Below, in pieces: positions 62,290 through 64,000 of a stretch of 64,000 nt of DNA; the first letter of the stretch is position 1; the number at the start of each line of letters is the position of its first letter. The position numbers were made by a program, and so were the translations under genes. The notes below the pieces were generated by a model that saw nothing but the letters and a program-made list of their open reading frames with translations, searched no databases and was not told where the DNA came from. Origin of the DNA: Ignavibacteriales bacterium (GTDB taxonomy: Bacteria; Bacteroidota; Ignavibacteria; Ignavibacteriales; SURF-24); assembly GCA_026390815.1 (NCBI GenBank), contig JAPLFH010000056.1:1-64000 (forward strand), in the 5' to 3' direction.

Positions 62290-64000
62290 AAATCACCTTT
62301 TTCAATTTTTTGTTTGAGTTCTGGATTATCTGCATTTAACTGCAATGCTTTTTGCCAGATTACAACAGCCTCGTTTTTATTTCCCTTCTTACAAGAAATA
62401 TCTCCAAGATGTTCTAAAATAGTAGCATTTTGCTTATCGATCTCAGCAGCTTTACTTATATATTTTTCTGCTGTTTCATATTTGTCTAATTGAAAATAAA
62501 CCCAGCCAATGGTATCGAGATAGGAAGAATTTAATGAATCCTTTGCAATTGCTTTTTTAGACATTTCCAAAGCAAGCGGCAACTTTTCTCTCCTTTCTGC
62601 CAAGGAGTAAGCAAAATTATTTAGAACTAAAGCATTGGTGGAGTCGAGACTTATTGCCTTTGAATAAATACTGTCGGATTCATGAAATTTCTTCAATGAA
62701 TTATATATTAATCCAAGTGTACCAAGCAATTCTACATTTTTAGGATCAATCTTTATCGCTTCATTTAAATAATAAATTGATTCATCAGCCTGCTTTAATT
62801 GGCTTAGTGTATAACCATAAGCGGAAAGCGCATTCAAATCTTTTGGATTAAGCTCAACCGCTTTCTTTAAATATTTCTTCGCATCTTTAAATTGATTCAT
62901 CTGAGAGTAAGACAGCCCGAGAATTAAATTTACAGCAAAATCATCCGGGAAATTCTGAACTGCTTCTTCCATCAAAGTAACAGCATTTGAATATTTTTTA
63001 TTATCAAAGTAAAGTCCGCCTAACCGTACCCAGGCTTCTCCATTCCAGCGTGCTAATTCAGTTACCTGTTTAAAGTATGAAATGGCAAGTGTATCATCTT
63101 TTTCTTTCAAAGCAATTTCACCAAGAAACATTTTAATCTGCCAATTCACTGTATCTTTATCAAGAGCAAGAAACAATGTCTTAGTAGTTGATAATAAAGT
63201 ACTATCTTTAAACGATTGGGCTAAGTATATTGAGCCGATTCTTACCTTGGTATCAAGAGGAATATTTGGATTCTTTAGCAGAATGGAGTATTGAGTTGCG
63301 GCATCAATCCAATTATTTTGCTGCACAAATATTTGCGCTTTCTGTTCTATAAATACAGGATCTTCAGGAAATTGTTTTAACAAGTCATTAACTTTTTCCA
63401 ATGCTTTATCAAACTTTTTAGCTTTCAAATAGGTTTCAACCACAAGTTTTTGAAGATCGGTGTTAGAAGGATCGATTGCAGAAAGCTGCTCTACTGAGTT
63501 AACAGCTTCTTCAGTGTTTCCCATTCTCTCATAAAGTTCTGCAATGCGAACAAGTACATTCCAATCGGGTCCAGTTAGTTCAAATAATTTTTTATAAATA
63601 CCCAAAGCTTTTAATGGTTTCGATTGTTCACATAAAACAGCAAGATTGAAATATGCTCTTGCGTCAGTTGAATCAAGCTGGATTATTTTTTCATACGCAA
63701 CTGCTGCAGAATCATTTATGCGGGCAGCGTTGTAGATATCGGCTAACAAATTGAAATAATCTGTATTGGTTGAATCAAGGTTAACTGATTTTCTTGAATT
63801 GGTAAGAGCAAGTGAAAGCTTGTTTAACAAATAATAATCTTTGGCTAAGGCATAATAAATTCCAGGGGATTTATCGAAAGTGAGCGCATCCTGATATTCT
63901 AAAATAGCCGATGCGTAATCACCCTTCATATCAGCAAGGTTACCATTAATAAAATGGTCCATTGCCTCTTTTGGTTTTTTGGTTTGAATTTCTCCACTGC
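62286..64000 (-). CDS. TPR-repeat protein, N-terminus beyond right edge
   Basis: At least 571 residues are in the window. The frame stays open from ATG 63962 to the edge (SGEIQTKKPKEAMDHFINGN), so the start and any signal peptide are outside. About fourteen tetratricopeptide repeats are seen, for example GDYASAILEYQDALTFDKSP, YFNLAVLCEQSKPLKALGIY, DAKKYLKKAVELNPKDLNAL, AKKYLSKAAEIDKQNATILE-like segments. Proteins of this type anchor protein complexes, often at the outer membrane or in the periplasm. Co-translated with DUF4292 and followed by the EnvC-like gene, an arrangement that suggests a shared envelope function. Confidence 0.9.
   Translation of the reverse strand, partial: SGEIQTKKPKEAMDHFINGNLADMKGDYASAILEYQDALTFDKSPGIYYALAKDYYLLNKLSLALTNSRKSVNLDSTNTDYFNLLADIYNAARINDSAAVAYEKIIQLDSTDARAYFNLAVLCEQSKPLKALGIYKKLFELTGPDWNVLVRIAELYERMGNTEEAVNSVEQLSAIDPSNTDLQKLVVETYLKAKKFDKALEKVNDLLKQFPEDPVFIEQKAQIFVQQNNWIDAATQYSILLKNPNIPLDTKVRIGSIYLAQSFKDSTLLSTTKTLFLALDKDTVNWQIKMFLGEIALKEKDDTLAISYFKQVTELARWNGEAWVRLGGLYFDNKKYSNAVTLMEEAVQNFPDDFAVNLILGLSYSQMNQFKDAKKYLKKAVELNPKDLNALSAYGYTLSQLKQADESIYYLNEAIKIDPKNVELLGTLGLIYNSLKKFHESDSIYSKAISLDSTNALVLNNFAYSLAERREKLPLALEMSKKAIAKDSLNSSYLDTIGWVYFQLDKYETAEKYISKAAEIDKQNATILEHLGDISCKKGNKNEAVVIWQKALQLNADNPELKQKIEKGDL

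Overview
The window looks like chromosomal DNA of a Bacteroidota/Chlorobi-group bacterium, most likely an Ignavibacteria-type lineage. The reasons are AT-rich DNA, secreted proteins ending in type IX secretion (T9SS) sorting domains with the NYPNPFNP signature, several lipoproteins and TonB-dependent receptors, a large set of multiheme c-type cytochromes, and the gene order TPR lipoprotein / DUF4292 / EnvC-like peptidase. The taxonomic call is inference from gene content.

Layout. 1-180: the start of an IS3-type transposase orfA running off the left edge. 170-1855: methylmalonyl-CoA mutase catalytic subunit. 2115-2189: tRNA-Asn. 2306-11499: a minus-strand carbohydrate locus with a ROK glucokinase remnant, a CBM9-like T9SS-exported protein, a GH120 beta-xylosidase, a GH3 enzyme with an inserted PA14 domain and a six-hairpin-like secreted protein. 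This suggests use of xylan or xylo-oligosaccharides. An IS1380-type transposase remnant lies behind it (11662-11937). 12106-20648: a minus-strand respiratory cluster. It holds an Rrf2-type regulator with three cysteines, a giant multiheme-c/cytochrome-b fusion, a tetraheme c554-type cytochrome, a beta-barrel porin, a 14-heme periplasmic cytochrome and two multiheme lipoproteins. Read together, these could carry electrons from the quinone pool across both membranes, a porin-cytochrome conduit. 20913-29242: YigZ, UvrA, a PEGA lipoprotein, a UPF0182 membrane protein and a fatty-acid desaturase. 29379-40954: two TonB-dependent receptors, a membrane-anchored AraC-type regulator, a two-component system, an MBL-fold lipoprotein, an ICMT-like methyltransferase and two frameshifted genes. 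41176-49992: small cupin, DUF3795 and VOC proteins, an outer-membrane barrel, a T9SS cargo protein and a 1770-residue C25 (gingipain-type) peptidase. 50079-59596: a surface polysaccharide cluster with Wzx flippase, UDP-galactopyranose mutase, several glycosyltransferases and a GT-C-like membrane protein split by a frameshift. 59772-64000: a heptad-repeat ORF, a degenerate LytM (EnvC-like) factor, a DUF4292 lipoprotein and a TPR protein that runs off the right edge.

Observations that the gene list does not explain: a dispersed 7-bp tandem repeat at three intergenic sites, twice touching the stop codon of the upstream gene; an IS end whose ribosome binding site can pair with an upstream arm; three genes broken by single-base indels, two of them in homopolymer runs; two transposase/kinase fossils around the xylan locus; and clustered non-canonical heme motifs (CX4CH, CX5CH) in the cytochrome cluster. 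All functional calls come from reading motifs; no database search was run.
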